Assembly: GCA_964356415.1 (NCBI GenBank)
Contig: CAYHHK010000074.1
Coordinates: 1-19,673 of the forward strand
DNA: 19,673 nucleotides
From: JAPLDB01 sp964356415
Lineage (GTDB): Bacteria > Bacteroidota > Bacteroidia > AKYH767-A > 2013-40CM-41-45
Reading direction: 5' to 3'
The translations under genes and the position numbers were made by a program. Below, in pieces: positions 16,761 to 19,673 of the stretch. Each line of letters begins with the position of its first letter. The first letter of the stretch is position 1. The notes below the pieces were generated by a model. It saw only the letters and a list, made by a program, of their open reading frames with translations. It did no database searches and was not told where the DNA came from.

Positions 16761-17324
16761 TTAATTATGGTTTGAGTTATTATTCACCAGAGAATAAATC
16801 GCGCTGTCTAAAAATTTGCCATCGTAATAATAGTTTTCCCTGAAATAAGCTTCACGTACAAATTTCATTTTTTCAAGCAGCTTAATTGAAGCGACGTTAT
16901 TGGGATTAACATTGGCTTCTATGCTGTGAATATTCAAAGTAGTAAATCCGTAGTCGATAATAGCCTGTGCTGCTTCCGTTGCATAGCCCTTTTGCCAATA
17001 GTCGGGGTGCAACGAATATCCGATCTCAGCCCTGTAATGTTCTTTTATCAATCTCCAGAAACTGATCTCGCCGATTTGTTTTTTTGATTCTTTTAGATCT
17101 ACGGCCCATGCAATTCCATCGCGGTTATCGACGAGGGCAATGATGGTTTTCATTTTCTCTGCCGCTTCTTCGAGTGATTTCATTTTTGGGCGATCAGTAT
17201 ATAGGTTTGTCAATGGATTGGTGCGCATTTCAAATAATACTGGTACGTCATCCATCGTCAATTGGCGGAGCAGGAGTCGGTCCGTTTCAAGGATAGGGAA
17301 TTTATCGTATTTTAGTTCAAGCAT
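16761..17324 (-). CDS. GNAT-family N-acetyltransferase (RimJ/RimL type)
   Basis: The 187-residue product fits the RimJ/RimL subgroup: TDRLLLRQLTMDD (14-26), a strand with IGEISFW (85-90), IGYSLHPDYWQKGYATEA (101-118) with the acetyl-CoA pyrophosphate-binding QKGYATE loop, and NVASIKLLEKMKF near the end. Members acetylate alpha-amino groups of ribosomal proteins, or small molecules such as antibiotics. The acceptor cannot be predicted here. The ATG at 17324 gives a full-length protein. Upstream is a 271-base gap dominated by nested inverted repeats, so it is probably transcribed on its own. Confidence 0.93.
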   Translation of the reverse strand: MLELKYDKFPILETDRLLLRQLTMDDVPVLFEMRTNPLTNLYTDRPKMKSLEEAAEKMKTIIALVDNRDGIAWAVDLKESKKQIGEISFWRLIKEHYRAEIGYSLHPDYWQKGYATEAAQAIIDYGFTTLNIHSIEANVNPNNVASIKLLEKMKFVREAYFRENYYYDGKFLDSAIYSLVNNNSNHN

Positions 17325-17400
17325 GATATAATATTTTCATCGAATTGCACGAATTTACGCGAAAAGAATATGCGAGCATTGGGCTGTGACCTAGTTTGAA

Positions 17401-17540
17401 AGATTCCTCACTCCGTTCTGTATGACAATGAATATTTATTATTTGATTGGCGGAAGAGAAAGTTTGCGGAGAGGGGGCAAACTTTCTCTTCCGCCATGTA
17501 AACTTTGAAGACCTGACATTCCGAACAGAGTGAGGAATCT
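17401..17540. repeat. Nested inverted-repeat element
   Basis: Outer arms at 17401-17427 and 17514-17540 are reverse complements with about four mismatches (beginning AGATTCCTCACTC). They enclose a perfect 20-base-pair inverted repeat (17448-17467 and 17477-17496) with a 9-base purine loop. The outer arms belong to the same family as the element at 3561-3610. The element fills most of the gap between two minus-strand genes, and the only frame across it encodes the HTERSEES-type peptide typical of repeat DNA. It would form a strong cruciform or RNA hairpin. Confidence 0.85.
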
Positions 17541-17595
17541 CCTTAGTTAAAACTGTTTCACAACTGCTAAATGGTGAAATCAGTTGCATGTATTT

Positions 17596-18753
17596 CTAAT
17601 TTGCAAAAACCTCTTTTTTATAAAACACTTTCCTGTCTTCCAGGTATTTCACAACAAAATCAAAACATGCCTGGTCTTCTCCCACAAATTCAGGCGGTGA
17701 AATTCCTTTGCGTGTAAATTTATTCTCCGCAACCAATCTGACTGCAGCAGTTGCAGTGTATCCGGTGGTACGCGCCATGCTCATCATCCCTGTTTCTTTA
17801 TTGTAGCGATCATAAAGGTCGTACACATATTTTACTTTTTGATTTGCTTCTTCTCCTTCAATCGTTACCCGCATGATGGTGAAGTCTTCTTCACCGGGTT
17901 GGTATTTCCATTCTTTGAAAAGCAGTTTGGAAAAAAATTCCAGTGGTGATACTTCAGCGGCCCCACCCCGACCCTCCCCTAATGGGAGGGAGATTTTTTC
18001 TTTGGAGAAAAGTCCACTCTCACGGAAGATCCGAATGAGGTCAATGTGGCCCGGGTATCGCAAAGTTTTTTCTTTCATGTTCGGCACATCGGGCATCGTA
18101 AGCGCCAGTGAGCGAAGTCCATCGGTATTGAATGACTCAAGTGTTCCAACCTGTTCAAAGTTGAGCAGCTCGGGTTCGCTGAGTGCTTCTTTGGTGACCA
18201 ATTTACCATCTGCAATATATCTGGCAGGTCTGGTATATTCTTCAATGACATCAACAGGGGAGAAGGGTGCTTTGTATTCAAATGGTTTGGTTCTTACAAC
18301 AGGAAGGCCGCCAACAAGGCATTCATAGCTTGTCATTTTCATCCGTTTATAATGATAACCGGCCATCATATTGCACATTCCGGGAGCTACGCCACAATCA
18401 ACAACTACTGTCACATCGTTTTTCTTCGCCAATTCATCCAGCAACAATGCATCTTCAGGGAAAAAGGAAATATCCACACAGTTCTTTTTCGATTCTATAA
18501 TTGTTTTCAAAACTTCAAAGCCAAGAAAGCCCGGTACAGCGCCTATCACCAGGTCAAATGGGGCAATGGCTTTTTTTATTTCTTCTGCTTTGCTGAAATC
18601 ACATTGCAGGGTTTTGACTTTGATTTTTGATGCAATGGATTTTAAAACATCAGTGCTGTAATCAGCACAGGTTACATCGTAATCATTTGAAAGATCGGCG
18701 CACATGGCACTTCCAATCATTCCCCCGCCTAAGACAATTATTTTTTTTGCCAT
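17596..18753 (-). CDS. Saccharopine dehydrogenase-family protein
   Basis: The 385-residue product has an N-terminal Rossmann fold: IIVLGGGMIGSAM (5-17) with the nucleotide-binding GGGMIG, and VIGAVPGFLG (69-78). It then has VDCGVAPGMCNMMAGYH (118-134) and a C-terminal catalytic-type region with WKYQPGEEDFTIMRVTIEG (282-300) and GMMSMARTTGYTATAAVRL (322-340). Members use NAD(P)H and act on saccharopine or related amino-acid and polyamine intermediates. Close Bacteroidota relatives are annotated only at family level, so the substrate is left open. The start is the ATG at 18753; a GTG nine bases upstream is less likely. Residues 255-267 (SLPLGEGRGGAAE) look like a translated palindromic repeat inserted in frame, listed separately. 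Confidence 0.9.
   Translation of the reverse strand: MAKKIIVLGGGMIGSAMCADLSNDYDVTCADYSTDVLKSIASKIKVKTLQCDFSKAEEIKKAIAPFDLVIGAVPGFLGFEVLKTIIESKKNCVDISFFPEDALLLDELAKKNDVTVVVDCGVAPGMCNMMAGYHYKRMKMTSYECLVGGLPVVRTKPFEYKAPFSPVDVIEEYTRPARYIADGKLVTKEALSEPELLNFEQVGTLESFNTDGLRSLALTMPDVPNMKEKTLRYPGHIDLIRIFRESGLFSKEKISLPLGEGRGGAAEVSPLEFFSKLLFKEWKYQPGEEDFTIMRVTIEGEEANQKVKYVYDLYDRYNKETGMMSMARTTGYTATAAVRLVAENKFTRKGISPPEFVGEDQACFDFVVKYLEDRKVFYKKEVFAN
17953..17991 (-). repeat. In-frame palindromic repeat inside the saccharopine dehydrogenase-family gene
   Basis: DNA here contains a 7-bp perfect hairpin (CCCTCCC 17972-17978, GGGAGGG 17984-17990) next to a C-rich block. On the minus strand it reads SLPLGEGRGGAAE, a peptide typical of translated intergenic repeats. 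Remembered family members have a shorter segment between the FSKE and SPLEF motifs that flank it, so it is inferred to be an insertion. The reading frame is intact. Confidence 0.65.
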
Positions 18754-18809
18754 TAAGTTCACTAATTAGTGCAAATTATTTTGATCCTCATTGGGAATTC
18801 GTATTTTGT

Positions 18810-18829
18810 ATCCCGATAGCTATCGGGAT
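18810..18829. repeat. Perfect 20-bp palindrome
   Basis: ATCCCGATAGCTATCGGGAT is a perfect palindrome in the 99-base gap between the IcmF-like stop codon and the saccharopine dehydrogenase-family start. It has no loop, so as DNA it is a candidate protein site or repeat unit, and as RNA a hairpin. Confidence 0.8.
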
Positions 18830-18852
18830 CGCATGGTTTCGTTTTTCGTACA

Positions 18853-19673
18853 TTACATGTTTCGTCTGTACTGTCCTCCAACTTCAAACAGAGCATTTGT
18901 AATTTGTCCCAGCGAACAATACTTAACTGCTTCCATCAATTCAGCAAAAAGGTTTTTGTTCTGCACTGCTGTTAGCTGAAGGTGTTTCAGGACCTCATCT
19001 CTCTTGTGTTCATTTCGCTTTTGCAAATCCTTGATCATGGTGATCTGGTATTCCTTTTCTTCTGTCGTTGCCCTGATCACTTCTTTCGGAAGAACTGTAG
19101 GAGAACCCTTGCTTGATAGGAATGTATTTACGCCGATGATCGGATATTCTCCGGTATGTTTCAGCGTTTCATAATACAAGCTTTCTTCCTGGATCTTTCC
19201 GCGCTGATACATCGTTTCCATGGCGCCGAGTACACCTCCACGCTCATTGATGCGGTCAAATTCAACCATCACTGCTTCTTCTACGAGGTCTGTAAGCTCT
19301 TCAATGATAAATGAACCCTGCATCGGATTTTCATTTTTCGCCAAGCCTAATTCCCGGTTGATGATAAGTTGAATCGCCATCGCCCTGCGAACACTTTCCT
19401 CAGTAGGTGTAGTGATGGCTTCATCGTATGCATTTGTATGCAGTGAATTGCAATTGTCATAGATGGCGTACAATGCCTGCAATGTTGTTCTGATGTCGTT
19501 GAAGTCAATCTCCTGTGCATGTAGAGAACGTCCTGAAGTTTGGATGTGATACTTCAGCATCTGTGAACGTTCATCAGCACCATACTTCAGCTTCATTGCT
19601 TTAGCCCATATTTTGCGGGCCACTCTTCCGATCACTGAATATTCCGGATCAACTCCATTGCTGAAAAAGAATG
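18853..19673 (-). CDS. icmF: Fused isobutyryl-CoA mutase, C-terminal part (partial)
   Basis: The frame is open from the window edge to the TAA at 18853-18855, giving about 273 C-terminal residues; the N-terminus is outside. Highly conserved mutase blocks are FSNGVDPEYSVIGRVARK, MLKYHIQTSGRSLHAQEIDF, HTNAYDEAITTPTEESVRRA and ENPMQGSFIIEELTDLVEEA. These match IcmF, the adenosylcobalamin enzyme that interconverts isobutyryl- and butyryl-CoA with a GTPase chaperone in the same chain. A MutB-type methylmalonyl-CoA mutase would end in a B12-binding domain, but this one ends at VGGQYRRNM. The B12 domain must therefore be N-terminal (as in IcmF) or on another subunit (as in IcmA/IcmB). The saccharopine dehydrogenase-family gene follows on the same strand 99 bases later. 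Confidence 0.85.
   Translation of the reverse strand, partial: FFFSNGVDPEYSVIGRVARKIWAKAMKLKYGADERSQMLKYHIQTSGRSLHAQEIDFNDIRTTLQALYAIYDNCNSLHTNAYDEAITTPTEESVRRAMAIQLIINRELGLAKNENPMQGSFIIEELTDLVEEAVMVEFDRINERGGVLGAMETMYQRGKIQEESLYYETLKHTGEYPIIGVNTFLSSKGSPTVLPKEVIRATTEEKEYQITMIKDLQKRNEHKRDEVLKHLQLTAVQNKNLFAELMEAVKYCSLGQITNALFEVGGQYRRNM

Noticed and set aside
17317..17589. 90-residue minus-strand open frame between the GNAT and saccharopine dehydrogenase-family genes
   Set aside because: It runs through the nested inverted repeat and reads CHTERSEESF, a signature of translated repeat DNA. No domain was seen.
17873..18328. 151-residue plus-strand open frame
   Set aside because: Antisense shadow of the saccharopine dehydrogenase-family gene. 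Its low-complexity part comes from the in-frame repeat.
1..19673. CRISPR array, tRNA, rRNA, prophage or IS transposase
   Set aside because: No regularly spaced repeats, no cloverleaf or rRNA-like segments, and no transposase or phage proteins among the open frames.

Overview
The window reads as chromosome of a Bacteroidota bacterium. Four large secreted proteins end in, or probably end in, a type IX secretion (T9SS, Por) type A sorting domain (a PNP box, then a GxYfxxv strand and a basic tail). Signal peptides are typical of the phylum, ribosome sites are poor, and one good Bacteroidota-type -7 box (TAnnTTTG) is visible. The lineage cannot be fixed below phylum from this sequence alone.

Layout. 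1-858: the tail of an unknown gene, then a secreted MORN-repeat protein with a TonB-like C-terminus. 917-2122: 3-oxoadipyl-CoA thiolase. 2123-2740: a long gap with two copies of a palindromic MITE-like repeat and a terminator pair. 2741-3484 (minus): a LytTR response regulator with no kinase beside it. 3674-6010: a multidomain secreted protein with a lysyl oxidase domain that keeps the copper histidines and both residues that form the LTQ cofactor; it is the most unusual gene here. 6338-7732: a secreted propeller-like T9SS protein. 7756-11550 (minus): a propeller/Y_Y_Y histidine kinase followed by its LuxR-type response regulator. 11678-12932 (minus): a membrane TPR protein and lumazine synthase (ribH). 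13117-16676: two more T9SS cargo proteins, one a CotH-type kinase fold and one with Asp-box motifs. 16761-19673 (minus): a GNAT acetyltransferase, a saccharopine dehydrogenase-family enzyme and the C-terminal part of a fused isobutyryl-CoA mutase (IcmF).

How it may fit together. Central metabolism (thiolase, ribH, IcmF, saccharopine dehydrogenase family) is interleaved with surface or secreted proteins and two signalling modules. A 7-2-7 inverted repeat, TCACCA(A/G)TTCTGGTGA, lies upstream of both the LuxR-type regulator and the 6338 T9SS gene. It is a plausible operator linking that two-component system to the exported protein. Small palindromic repeats are abundant between genes, and one appears to have landed in frame inside the saccharopine dehydrogenase-family gene. 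No tRNA, rRNA, CRISPR array or IS transposase was seen.
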